Assembly: GCA_003508835.1 (NCBI GenBank)
Contig: PUFA01000006.1
Location: 1,860,001-1,924,000 of the forward strand
Reading direction: 5' to 3'
Source: Eonycteris spelaea
Taxonomy: Eukaryota > Chordata > Mammalia > Chiroptera > Pteropodidae
Length of the DNA: 64,000 nt
The notes under the pieces were generated by a model. That model saw only the letters and a list, made by a program, of their open reading frames with translations. It did not search any database and was not told where the DNA came from. How positions within the stretch are numbered: position 1 is the stretch's first letter; each line of letters opens with the position of its first letter. Below are positions 38,201-47,250 of this stretch, in pieces. A program made the translations under genes and the position numbers.

Positions 38201-41200
38201 GTATAAATAGTTTCAAGTTTCCAATGAGACAAAAGAAAAAGTATATTATTGTCAGAAACTAGGCATATTTGAATTTAATATGTCAAAGGAAGAGCAGTTA
38301 AAAAGGTTGAGGGTATGACTCCAGAAATGATAGAATTAAGGTACAATGGGAAAGGTCATTAGTACTGGAATCAAAGAACCAAGAGACTGGCAGCAGGTTT
38401 CTCAGAGGACAGGATATAGAGGCTGTGACAGGCAAGTCTCTCAGGAAGGCACTGCCCATGGTCTGGACCAATAGTACTTACTCACAAGGAAGGCTCCAAA
38501 TAGGCTGCCGGCATATAGGTCTGGAGCCAGGTCACAGGTGCCTGGGACAGCACAGGCAAGTAGCCTAACCTCTCTGTATCCATTTTGGAAAGGATCTGCC
38601 CTGGTTGGTCAGGCCATTCAGGAGGGGAAGCCGCTCAAGGACCCCTAGAAGACAGTCCCACAGGAGACTCCTTGGGGGCAGGTTAAGGTGACAGTTTGGT
38701 TGGGGCGGACGTGGCTGCCAGGTGTAGCAGATGAGGAAATGATCCTAGCTGTTCTCTGTAGCCAGCTCTTTCCTTCACCCCTCCCCAGCTAGGTCCCCTT
38801 CACTTGGCCTTATGTTATCTGGCTATTCTCTGGCACTTCTGCTGTCGCATCCCAGAGCCAGGAGGAGGGTGAGGCTTCTTGGCCCCTCTACCTGGATGGG
38901 GCCTTGGCTGGGAATGAGTGGGGGGAGACGGGCACCCGTTGTAATGGCCAGAGCAGCCGCCTTGTTACTACGGCGTATTTCACTTTTAATTCTGACATAT
39001 AATGTAATGATCTTTTTTAAGGCCCGATGATATTATCTGCCTGACTAGATTATTGAGTCTTCATCATCTCCAGATAAATTTATGGCCAGGACGAGGCTCA
39101 GGATTTATCATCAGTCAATAGAGCTCGATACTCTAACAAGGCGTGTAATAAGATATACATATTTAATGATCCAAGGGGAGGAGCGCTAATAGGAGCCCAG
39201 AGTGAGTGGTCCACAGGGCTGGGGTTGTGCCCAAGGGCTGCCGTAGCTGTAGGTGCATGGATGTGGTCCTTGCCCTGTGGTCCGTAGCGCCGACCTTTCT
39301 CAGGACTGCCTCAGTCTCCTTGTCAAGACCCTGAGGGAGAGGCAGACAGGGATGGGGAAGCAGCACGAGGAACAGTAGCAAAGCTGGACCCTAGGCCTCT
39401 TCAGCCCAAAGGGTGCATACATCCCACCAGCGAACTCTTCTCCCTGCTTCTGGGCTTTGGAGGGGTTGGGGGGTCCCTTAGACCTGTACATCCAGGCCCC
39501 TGAGCACTCGGGCGGGCCCGCAAGGGGAGGGAGTGCCGGAGCTGCGTGCCCAGGCCACTGATGGTGACGGATGGTTTTTCATTACAGCCTCTCAGGTCCT
39601 GCCCGCGCCCTGTGTGGAAATTCTATTTATTCCCTAATTTGTAAAAATTCCCTCTTTATCTGATCCCAATCAGGGCGGGGTAATTGGCTCTCTGGGGCAG
39701 CGGCTGGGTCCTTGATGAAGAGCTATGTGGATGTACCCAGCCCGGCCCCCGCCCGGCCCGCCACCGGGCCCACAATTAATAATGATTTGCAAATGGCAGA
39801 CAAGCAATAACACAGAAAGATGTGGCGTCCGCGCTGCCTCTTCATTTCCTCCCCTCAGATATAAATGGCCACAGAACAAAAACCCAGCACTATAAATTCT
39901 GGAATTAGTTATTCACCGGGATAAATGGGGCCTGGAGCCACCAGCGCCTCTCCTGCCACCCTTCTTGCCTGTTTTTCCTGATCCGGGTCTGTCCCCGGGT
40001 GTGTCCCTGAGCCTCAGCATCTTTGGTGGCATCTTTGGCTACCGGCCCAGTCCCCAGCTTCCTCCTAGACCCTCCCCCAGCACCCGAGCTGCCCCTTCCT
40101 GTGTGGCCTGAGTGGGAGTGGTCATCTGCTCTGGGTCTGCAGCTCACTCAGCTTCCACCGCTCCCTGACCTCTCTGGCTGCCCAACCTAGTTTCTGTCCC
40201 AGTATGCACTGGGGTTTGAATGGAGTTGGCGTATCCTGCCATAACTGGTAGTCTGGGGTCGGTCTTGGGTGTCTTCTTTGGCATTTGGGACTAATCCAGT
40301 CATTTGCCTGGCTAAGTCTAAGTTTGGCTCCTGGTGGCCAAATGCGATCGATGTAAGTGACATAAAGGGTTCAGTGCTGTGTTTACTGGTCAGGCTGCTG
40401 AGGGATGTTGGCATAGGCATTTCCGGGCACTCTGCCCTCTCGGCCAGACACAGCCTCTCCCCACCCCCCAAGTGGCTTTGAGCTGGCGGGTAATGGGCGT
40501 GTAATGGCCTCATTTCCATGCCCGGCCTCCAGGAGCGGCGGTAAGTGTTTGATTGCCTTAATTTCCAAACACATCATTATCCCAGCTTTACCAGCGCTTA
40601 ATAAACACTTTATGAGGATTTTTTAAAAAACATCTTCGGTCCGCATACTTCTCTGAAGTGATAAACTCTAATTAAGTCTAATATTTAAAAATATGGTAAT
40701 GGTGAGTTGTTTGAATAAGTGGACTGCATTTCTGTAATTTCATTATTACGTAAAACACGCTAATTATTTGGAGCGCGCTTATTATGGAGAGAGAAATCGC
40801 CTGCTAATCAAGATGAAATTGCCTTTTCCCCTTATTGTGGAACCACCGTCATCCTTCACCATCAGCCCTGTGGCACCTCCGGGCACCTCAGTGGGATGGA
40901 GGGGGATGAGGGGGGGCTCTGAAGAAGGGGTCACTTTGGAGTTGAGGCTGTAAGGGCCCTGGGGGAAGGGGAATGGTCTGTGGGAACGGTGTCTGTGGAG
41001 AGATGTAATCTATGTCTGGGGGGACGTGTCAGGTGGACCAAGGTGGCAGTGTCTGGTGGCCCTGACTGTGGGCCATGTTTGGACAAGAAACAGTGGGTTG
41101 GGGAATATCAGAGTATTACTGTTGGAATAACTATTATTACTGGATATTACTGGAATAACAATAATAATAATAACTAACCCAGCCAACTGTTTTAAGCACT

Positions 41201-44200
41201 TAACAAATAAAAACACATTTCATCTTTTTAACAACCCTTTGAGGGAAGTAGTTACTATAATTATTTTTATTCCCATTTTAGAGAAGAAGAAATAGAAACA
41301 TGGAGAGGTTAAATAAAGTACAGTAACTTGCTTAAGTTATCAAGTGGTGGAGTTTGGATTCGAACCCAGAGTGTAAGGATAGGCAAGGGCCCTCTGCTGG
41401 TTCATACCTAAATTCACTGCCTCGATCCCGTCTTCTCTCCAAGCTACCATTCACTTGTATCCTGAACTGTACCCGTGTTGTAGCTTAAGATGGTTTCACG
41501 TTCATTCTCTTTCCTGGCTCCAGTAGACCCATGTGTGGGAAATGTATATGTGATAGAGGCGTCATTTCAAAAGGGTGAAAAAGCGCAGACAGTTTAATCA
41601 GTGGTGATAGGACAACTAGATATCCACGAGGGAAAAAATAAAGTTGGATCTTCTATTTATCACCATATACAAAAATAAATTCCAGACAGTTTAAAAAGTT
41701 AAATATAAAAAAAACTAAAAGTATTAGAAGAAAATATGATAGTTTTCTATTAACACCGGGATAGGGAAGACCTTTTAAAGCAATATATAAAGCCTGGAAG
41801 CCATAACGGAAATACCTGATTAGTTTAGGTGTCCCGTAGGCACCTCAAGACAGTACATCCAGAGCAAAGTTCATCACTGCCCCAAACCTGCACCTTCTCT
41901 TAGTTTGCTTATCTCAGGGAGTGGCTTCTTGCCCTTGAGGAGCTCAGAGACAGATCCGTGGAAATCCTAGACTCCTTCCTCTAGCCCTCCCAGTGCCCTC
42001 GTCAAGGCTCATTCTGTTTCCTGAAAATCTCTTGCCTCCATCCACTTCTCCCCATCACTGATGTATCTCTGTTTCTGTCTCCAGTGCCACTGGCCTAGTT
42101 CTGGGCCACGTTTCTGGCCTGGACCGTAGTACAGTCTGCTAATTGGTGTCTGCCTTCAGAGTTAACCCCTCCAGTCCTCAAATGATAATGCTGAAACTCA
42201 GATTCGGTCATGTCCTGCCCTTCCTTAAACATGTAGTGTCTCCCCATCGTTCCTAGAGTAATAAAATCTTAAGCTTCTTAGCTTAGTTAGTGTTGGGGCT
42301 TTTCGGGGTTTCCTCAAGCCAGTCACTGCTGACCACGCCAGCTTCATCTCTTGCCGCTCCCCTGCCTCTTACTCTTCATCACTCCCCACAACCTGCTAAA
42401 CTTAATAATTTTTGGACACTCCACATTTCCCCTCTAGAATGTGCCGATGCTGCTCACCATGCTGAGGATATCTCCCCCACTTCAACCCCAGCTTGCTGGC
42501 TAGCCCCTCCTACATGCCCTTCGGAGTTCTGTTTAACCTCGTCCTCCCAGGAACCCCTTCCTGATCCTCAGACTGAAAGAGTGCCTTTTCTGTGCCTCTT
42601 TTTCTCACAGCACTGCTCACCCTGCACGACCCACAGGTCGGCCGCTGAGCTCCTCAAGGGCAGGAAGCCAGAGCCCTTGCGGCCCTGTGCCCAGCGTGGC
42701 CCACGTGTAGCCGGTGCACAGATGGTGTCGGCGTGCGTTTGCTGAATGAATGAGTGCGTGAATGAACGGCCCTCCAAGAGTTTCCTTGGGCCCCTTCCCT
42801 CCTGAAGGTGGCCCTGTCCCAGGCTCTGTTTCCTGTCCTCCACTGCTCAGTTTCCAGGAAATGCAGCTAACTGGAGCATGTCAGTCCCGCGTGGTGGTTC
42901 TGTGTGAGCTCTCACTGCGTGTCCTGACAGGCTGGGCTGCCATTCCATTAGCAGCTCCTTTGCCAAGCAGCTCCTGGGCTACCCTTGGGCCCAGCCAACA
43001 AGTTTATTCTTTGTTACGTGCCAGCTCCACTCACCTCTCTGATTTATGCCACTGCACCCCTTCCATTATGGTCTTGTCAACATAAAAATATTTCCAACAT
43101 TAGGAACAATGCCCAAAAAGAGAAGAAAAGAGGGCCATTTTGTTACAAGTTGATGACTCCACAGGAACATAAAAGTAGTTTAGTCTTCTAGAATTTGGGG
43201 GTGAGGAAGACCTACTCTTGGAGGCCTCCAGTGTGAGCACAGGTTGTGGCTGACCTCCTATCCCCCACCCCGGAACAGCTTCGGGCCCACCTCATTAGCT
43301 CAGTGAAAGGTGCCAAAAGGTGGGGCTGCTGAGCCAGGTGGCCCCAGGGCTTCAAGGAGAGGACTCTGAGAAGCCATGTTGTCACCAGGCTACCTCTGCT
43401 GATGCCTCAGCTTACGGCCTACTAAAAGACCCAAATCTGTCTCTGTGCTTCTGCCCAGTTTCCTTATTTTCTAACTGCCATTGACTGTTTCAACTGATCA
43501 GTAGGTTGCACTGACTCTTAGGAAGCCTTCAAGGGCTGGAAAAAGCCTGTGTTGGAAGGTCAAAACTGCTACACCACTGACTTGCTGGGTGGACTAGAGC
43601 AAGTGTCTTCCCCAATCTGGGTCTCTCTTCATTAGAGTAGACCAGTAGCAACAAGTTACACTCCACAATCCCCAATAAACAGGACCAGTAGTCAGAGTTG
43701 GTGGAGCAAATGACAGTTGGTTTCATCAAGTGTGCCGGCCCCTATGTAATTCGTGCCATAAATTGTGCAGTATACATTTTCTTACCATTAGGTCATCCAG
43801 GAAACTAGCACGTTGGTTTCCCTTCAAGAGGAGAAGAGGTATTCCAAACAAAGCATCTGTAAAGACATGTGGGTGCATCACCTGTTCAGTCCTCACAGTA
43901 ATGCTGAGGCAGCATCCATTATCGTTGCTAGCGAGGAACCTGAAATTTCGAGAAACTGAGCACTGACCACAGGGCACACATCCAGTGGGCGAAGTTAAGA
44001 CTAGACACAGGTTTGTCTGACTCCAAAGCCCATTTTGTCATTTTCTGATAAAAGTAAATGTTTCCCTGAGATTAGGGGTTGAGGGTAGAGAGTGGCAGAG
44101 GTGAGACAAGAGATAGCAGGTATCTGTTTTTGCAGGGCCTTTACCTTTAAGTTATATTAAAGAGTGTAGGCTTGAAACTGAGGCAAGGGTTGCCACTTAA

Positions 44201-46796
44201 AGAGCTTTAAAGAGGAAAGGATGTGGTCAGATTTGTGTAAGAAGGGTCACTTTGGCAATAAGAGAATGGATTAGAGGGAAAAGAGGTTATTGTAAAAGCA
44301 AGAATGATGGGGTCTGGCCAGTGGGGTGGCTGCCAGAATGAAGGAAAGTAGATGATTAGACAGGAAATAAGATGAAGTCTGTATTTCATGGTAGATTAGA
44401 TTTGGGGAGTGAGGGAGAGGGCAAGGTGTCAAGCCTGACTCAGGTTTCTTGTTGGGTGTTTTGATGTGTCATTCACTAGGATGGAGAACACGGGGAAGTA
44501 AAGAAGTTTAGGGAAGAAAATTAGTTCGTTACTTAAGACATTTTGAGTTTGTATGGATATCTAGAAAGAGGTGTTCCAGAGGCATTTGGATCTATGGTCT
44601 GGAGGCTCAGGAGAAAGGTCCAGCTGGAGACCATGAGTTTATGGGTAGCTGAATCTTCGAGCGTGGTTGAAACCATCTTGTGGGGAGAGGTCAAGGACAG
44701 AGACTGGAGCACATGGACCTTCTCCTAGCTCAGGACCAGGCACAGGCGGGAGGCCAGTGCTTAACCCACTGGATGGCTGGTGGCCTGTAGAGAGGGGCTG
44801 GCCACTCTCAATTGGGCCAAGGGAGGCAGATTGAGCAATTTGTACAGCATTGAGGGAGGAGCCAGATGAAGTCAATAGAAAACTAATTTTCTTTTCTGTT
44901 GGAAGAAATGAGGTGTGTGGCCGCTGGGTAATTGCAGATAACGAGGGGACTTATTCTTAATATGCAGAGCGGCCATGGTCCCCAGAGTACAGAAGGCAGG
45001 ACGGATTGGAGGTGCCCTGACAAGGCCAGACTTATTTGGAAAGAAAATCACCCTATCAGAGCCCCTCTGGACAGCGCCATCACAGCCCCTGGCCCTATCA
45101 CAAACTCCACTCCAGGGCCCTTCCTGCCCCCTTCCTACCCCTGGCCCTCCTGCAGAACTCTTCCTGCCCCATTCCCTTTCTGTAAACTGCCTAGCTCCTC
45201 CTGTCACAGGCCCCTTCCTCCACTCTCTACCCCCGCAGCACAGGCGTACACACTAAGGGAGACAAATGACGGGGCCTCAGCTGAGCGGGGCTCGTGTCCG
45301 GCCCATAAACCACGGGGATGGGTCACGTCTGGAGTTGCCATGGCCGCCACTACCCACCCATCTGTCTTCTCTCTGTTCTGCTTCACACCAGACCTCATGG
45401 CTCCCTGAGTCCCTGGAGGAACAAGGTGTTTGTATGTCTGGTTCCTGGGTCACTTCTCCATGCCCACGTCCACCGTGGATACATTCACGTTGAGTTCTGT
45501 GAGACAGGGCCCTATGTGACAGCTGCAGAGGCCTTCTGACCCCACCTTGACCTTACCACCCCCCACACCTGATTATGACATCATGTACAATACTTCTGCC
45601 ATCACAGCATCGATCCCATGAGGGTTGGTGGCGGCTGAGTCCCTGGTCATGGCCCTGGAGCATGCGTGGGAGGTGGAAGACGGGTGGGGGAGGCAAATGG
45701 GGACGGGAAGCTCTGGGCAGTGGAATAGAAAAACCCAGCCACTTGGGCCATTTCTGTCCTAGGCTTACTATAGTGGGACAAGTTCTGGCCCATATTAATG
45801 ATACTGAGCTCTAGAGTTCCTGTTCCTGTAGCCACCAGGGTTCTAGGACAGGTTGAGCATGAAGTTTCTTTGGGAACCAATACTTGCGAAACTGCTGTGA
45901 TAGGGTCTGACACACAGACGTGTTTAGCTTGAGATTCAGCCAGACAAGGCTGGAGCCTGACCAGCACCAGCTTTGAGCCTTCGGGGTAGGAGAGGCAGGG
46001 CTTGGAGGTGTCTCCAGTAGAAGGCTGCTGGCCACAGTGTTAGGGGAACACAAACCTGGGCCTGCTCCGTGGTCTGGGAATGCACAGGAGCAGATGCCCA
46101 GGGGTTGCTGTTTGAGCACATAAGCCCGGGGGGTCTCAGGGCAGGTGTTTCCCAGGGCCCTGGCCCAGCAGTGCCGAGGCTTGTGCCTTGTCACCAGTGA
46201 TTATTGCCTGGGCCACATCTCCCACACACATGCAAGTGCTGGCAAAGTCACCCTGGCCGTGGGCGTGATGAATGGCCGCACAGTAATGAAATGGAGACAT
46301 CAAGGCGGGTGGCGGGAAGACGGAGTGTGGCGGGCGGGCCGTCCCCATGCGGCGGCAACAAGAAGGATCGCCCAGCGGCCGGGGGCCGTCAAGGGAGAAA
46401 TTACACATTTACTCTGCCTTTTTCTTACTGCGACGGCGCCCATATATCACTACTGGGGCCGGGGCGGGACACGCCGGCCAATTTCCAGCATGAATTATGG
46501 GACTGAGAAGCATTGAGACCAGGCTTCCTGCGGGGCCAGCATCACCCAGCCCTACTTGAAGCTGGAGATGCTGCCACCAGGGAATGGGACCCCTGGTTTA
46601 GTCTGTGGCTCCTGAATCTGACCCCGCTTTCCACCCCCACCCCTGTAAGACCACCTCCGGATGTGGAGGGGAAGGACGGGGCCCATCTAAATGTCTTCTC
46701 TTTCTCGTTTTAGATGACTGCAAGAACATTGCCAACATCATGAAGACACTTGCATATCGAGGCTTCATCTTCAAGCAGACATCGAAGCCGTTCTGA
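23183..46796 (+). CDS. ERI3: ERI3, 3' part of exoribonuclease 3 gene (last two coding exons)
   Basis: ERI3 is a DEDDh-family 3'-5' exoribonuclease related to ERI1 (histone mRNA and 5.8S rRNA end trimming in that family); the precise substrates of ERI3 are less settled. Two exons on + encode the C-terminus. The first begins with residues AYSFAMGCWPKNGLLDMN; the second encodes DDCKNIANIMKTLAYRGF and ends FKQTSKPF-stop. Splice sites are canonical (ttccag before 23183, G|gtcagt after 23281, ttttag before 46714). The catalytic His of the Exo III motif falls at the end of the first exon and its partner Asp at the start of the second, separated by a 23.4-kb intron. The upstream exons with the other acidic residues are not in this window. 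The joined frame is broken by one missing C at 23267-23269, which would give a stop at 46741-46743. The gene identity is certain; the break is probably a sequence error. Confidence 0.93.
23625..23800. promoter_or_regulatory. Candidate conserved non-coding element 350 bp after the ERI3 exon
   Basis: ctgtttaatattgtttcaag, gggcgatcaatggg, gatgaattatttaaac and cttTTAATTAGtcgggg (23718-23725), then CpG-bearing ccgatggctccgtcc. Unique sequence; it could instead be a splicing or intronic element given its nearness to the exon. Confidence 0.4.
23918..24180. repeat. TG-rich low-complexity stretch
   Basis: Degraded (TG)n with tgtatg and tatatctatata words over about 260 bases, without a long pure run. 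Confidence 0.8.
24375..25140 (-). repeat. L2 LINE, long fragment
   Basis: gttcctgtcctcagggagctcacatcctgggaggag, gctatgatagaaata and gaggtcagcaggaag...cttgaagaataaatagg run in L2 antisense order. Confidence 0.7.
25565..25745 (+). repeat. MIR SINE
   Basis: taagggctctggagccagaataag...cctgtgacctcagacaagg...gtgcctggcacacagtgggtgctca covers MIR from 5' half to tail. Confidence 0.8.
25880..26130. promoter_or_regulatory. Candidate conserved non-coding element
   Basis: gggcattaattgggc, gaggttaatggccctcgcgcc, cagctttaatgagcttcagc, gcgtgctaaaagggtcgcgctg and gtgctaattaactgtg. Repeated TTAATG/TAATTA words with CpGs in unique sequence. Confidence 0.4.
26500..26840 (-). repeat. L2 LINE fragment
   Basis: gatcagacagaggagtgacctggtcaaagttgg...ggcttcagtcagagcagcc is the L2 antisense 'gtgacatgatctga' segment. 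A further L2/MIR-like tail lies near 26740-26830. Confidence 0.65.
27185..27410 (-). repeat. MIR SINE, nearly full length
   Basis: cattcccattttataggttatgaaacagaggcttc...gcctgaggtcacacagccatttg...caggatttaaacccagg is the MIR complement. Confidence 0.85.
28200..28310. promoter_or_regulatory. Short CpG/TTAGC island
   Basis: gagcgcattagctctgtg and ctcattagcgcccgtg give two ATTAGC words about 35 bases apart, followed by CpG-bearing ggagaattgtcggctcgg. Weak, inferred. Confidence 0.25.
29500..29690. promoter_or_regulatory. Candidate conserved element with a POU-type double site
   Basis: Contains ATTATGCAAAT (29645-29655), an Oct/POU octamer-like site. It overlaps ATGCAA-A-TTGCAT (29648-29660), a perfect 6-bp inverted repeat around one base. 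Also cagacgtaaatgacaaag and ccggccaaattagcac. Unique sequence. Confidence 0.45.
30530..30775 (-). repeat. MIR SINE
   Basis: ctgtatgtgagaaaacaggctcaggaaggttg...gctgcagagcaaggaagtagaagagccagaatttag follows the MIR complement. Confidence 0.7.
32240..32375. promoter_or_regulatory. Candidate conserved non-coding element
   Basis: TAATTAG occurs twice (32268-32274 and 32321-32327) with gataaatgttagc, gttgtaattgtgaac, gtctgtaaatgaaacc and caatttcataatggcc. Unique AT-rich island next to a G-run. Confidence 0.45.
32990..33185. promoter_or_regulatory. Candidate conserved non-coding element
   Basis: cataaatctcaatttacgagg, agcgccgctaatgacgg, cagtcataaatttttaag and cacgttagcgagttatc. CpG inside AT-rich words. 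Unique. Confidence 0.4.
33493..33512. repeat. Perfect 20-bp palindrome
   Basis: TTCAAAGTGG followed directly by its reverse complement CCACTTTGAA, with no spacer. It may be a chance event, part of an old repeat, or a dimeric binding site. Confidence 0.9.
33700..33880 (+). repeat. MIR SINE
   Basis: gagccaggctcacctcattctag...ctgggtaagtcatcaccatcctgtgcctcagg...aaagtgctataaaaccc matches MIR order. Confidence 0.65.
34650..34920 (+). repeat. L2 LINE 3' end
   Basis: agaaagccttccctgacccc...agattataagtttcctgaaggcaggacttcc...cccaaagcacaacatagtatctg...agtaaataaaatgt. Confidence 0.85.
34990..35220. promoter_or_regulatory. Candidate conserved non-coding element
   Basis: tcatgattaattcacag, gcgacaaacaaacaaagg (forkhead-like), aaaatgcattggg, gaaattaatagggattagc and gatgaaatatttacc. 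Unique. Confidence 0.4.
35640..37450 (-). repeat. L2 LINE, long, interrupted by L1
   Basis: L2 antisense over about 1.8 kb: cctcaaggggtttgtagtctagcaagg, gaagttccaggcagagggagg, taagacgaggcatgaaatgacc and a diverged remainder. It is broken by an L1 at about 36015-36235. Right-hand limits are approximate. Confidence 0.6.
36015..36235 (-). mobile_element. L1 LINE fragment inside L2
   Basis: ttttatcttgaactaattttacatttatagaaaag...ttaccagctttccttagtgttaacg...gaaattaacactgatgctgtg...gagtttcaccagtg is the old-L1 3' untranslated segment on the complement. Confidence 0.75.
37640..38110 (-). repeat. Unclassified old interspersed repeat (LTR- or DNA-type)
   Basis: gtatcagttagtgtccttttggcgaccag...ataagtggatttattacctcac...cctgaatcagtgactggcaagg...agtgggctctgcc. 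The layout resembles mammalian repeats of this form, but I cannot name the family. Confidence 0.4.
38930..39190. promoter_or_regulatory. Candidate conserved non-coding element
   Basis: acccgttgtaatggcc, cactttaattctg-like cacttttaattctgac, aatgtaatgatctttttt, cccgatgatattatctg, agattattgagtcttc, ccagataaatttatgg, ggatttatcatcagtc and atatttaatgatcc. One of the densest groups of TAAT/ATTTA/GATA words in the window; unique. Confidence 0.5.
39555..39930. promoter_or_regulatory. Candidate conserved element with palindromic octamer
   Basis: ttattccctaatttgtaaaaattcc, ggggtaattggctc, cacaattaataatgATTTGCAAATgg (39785-39794, a perfect 10-bp POU-type palindrome), agatataaatggcc, ctggaattagttattc. 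It spans a CpG-rich middle (cccgcccggcccgcc). Unique. Confidence 0.5.
40490..40860. promoter_or_regulatory. Candidate conserved non-coding element, strongest in the window
   Basis: About 370 bp, very AT-rich in GC-rich surroundings. gggtaatgggcg, ttgccttaatttcc, cgcttaataaacactttatg, CTAATTAAG (40668-40676), ctaatatttaaaaatatgg, cattattacgtaaaacacgc, TAATTA (40761-40766), gcgcgcttattatgg and ctgctaatcaagatg. CpGs persist throughout. No repeat recognised. Confidence 0.55.
41100..41390 (-). repeat. MIR SINE, nearly full length
   Basis: Starts in (ATA)n, then gttttaagcacttaac...ttcccattttagagaag...ggagaggttaaataaag...gtttggattcgaaccc: MIR on the complement. Confidence 0.85.
41560..41810 (+). 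mobile_element. L1 LINE ORF2 3' fragment
   Basis: gatatccacgagggaaaa...aagttggatcttc...caccatatacaaaaataaattcc...aaagtattagaagaaaatatgatag matches the end of L1 ORF2, with stops. Confidence 0.8.
41820..42770 (+). repeat. L2 LINE, ORF2 end and 3' end
   Basis: gtcccgtaggcacctcaag...cggtcatgtcctgcccttccttaaac...aggaaccccttcctgatcc...gctgagctcctcaagggcagg...gcgtttgctgaatgaatgag runs in L2 order for about 0.95 kb. Open frames here (for example 42290-42745) are L2 remnants. Confidence 0.8.
43555..44040. repeat. Two MIR SINEs in opposite orientation
   Basis: 43555-43660 on + (ctgacttgctgggtggac...agcaagtgtcttccccaatctgggtctct) and 43885-44040 on - (cagtcctcacagtaatgctg...cattatcgttgctagcgagg...cacagggcacacatcc...gtctgactccaaagccc). 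Confidence 0.6.
44060..44700 (-). repeat. L2 LINE fragment
   Basis: aaaggatgtggtcagatttgtg...agggtcactttggcaataag...caagcctgactcaggtttc is L2 antisense. Confidence 0.7.
46250..46520. promoter_or_regulatory. CpG-retaining candidate element 200 bp before ERI3 last coding exon
   Basis: ccgtgggcgtgatgaatggccgcacagtaatg, ctgcgacggcgcccatatatcac, gacacgccggccaatttcc and catgaattatgggac. CpG density and low decay suggest constraint. It could equally be a splicing-associated intron segment. Confidence 0.4.
46714..46796 (+). CDS. ERI3: ERI3 last coding exon
   Basis: The acceptor is tttctcgttttag. The exon supplies 83 nt which, with the G from the previous exon, make 27 codons plus TGA (46794-46796). 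It encodes the Asp-Asp-Cys-Lys-Asn helix that follows the catalytic His in the DEDDh fold and the conserved C-terminal FKQTSKPF. There is no internal damage in this exon. Confidence 0.95.
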
Positions 46797-47250
46797 TTGG
46801 CTGAGGATGGGATGGGACAGGACAGGGTAGCTGCTTGGCCCAGCCCAGAACCCTCCTCTCCCTCACGAGAGGGGAAAAGGGAGAGTGGCACAGCTCTACA
46901 TCCAGAGTGTCCCCCAGCCTGCCATGTGGGCTAGTGCCCTAGGTAAGGGCTTGGCCACTTGGCCCCTCTGGAACAGACACTTTGTGCCCCCCCGCCCCCA
47001 CCCCTCAACCTCAGCCCAGTATTAGCCCCTCCCATTGTGGGCCTGGGCTAGGGTGACCCAGGTACTCACCACCTTCTCCCTGGTACACAGGCTTCTACTG
47101 GGGCCACCAAGCCCCCTGTGCCCCTTCCCATCCATAGTGCATGGTGTGCGGTGCCCCCAGGGCTCCAGGACAGGTCAGGCCCCACCCTGTGTCCACCCCA
47201 TCCCCGCTGTGAACGTGCCACTGAATAAAGTCGGGGAAACGAGGCCTTGG
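46797..47250 (+). other. ERI3: ERI3 3' untranslated region
   Basis: GC-rich sequence after the ERI3 stop, with no recognised repeat, running to a canonical AATAAA at 47224-47229. The cleavage point is not visible and is placed about 20 bases later. The last exon therefore has roughly 450 nt of 3' UTR. Confidence 0.75.
47224..47229 (+). terminator. ERI3: ERI3 polyadenylation signal AATAAA
   Basis: Canonical hexamer about 430 nt after the ERI3 stop, in ccactgAATAAAgtc. It is followed within about 30-50 nt by a GT-rich stretch (gtgtgtgtatgg), as expected of a downstream element. Confidence 0.8.

Larger units (their letters stand above)
23282..46713 (+). other. ERI3: ERI3 last coding intron, 23.4 kb
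   Basis: A GT...AG intron (gtcagt ... ttttag) joining the two ERI3 exons. It carries L2/MIR relics and the densest group of conserved-looking islands (38.9-40.9 kb). Nothing assignable was seen in 27410-28200, 28320-29490, 30780-32230, 33190-33490, 33890-34640, 35230-35640, 38120-38920, 42780-43550 and 44700-46240. These stretches are unique and mostly GC-rich, and their open frames are short and overlap on both strands, as expected of non-coding GC-rich DNA. Confidence 0.85.

Noticed and set aside
42290..42745. 151-codon open frame on +
   Set aside because: Lies wholly within an L2 LINE and is a decayed remnant, not a gene.
44932..45408. 158-codon open frame on +
   Set aside because: GC-rich intron with overlapping frames on both strands and low-complexity Pro/Ser/Leu composition. 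No recognisable domain.
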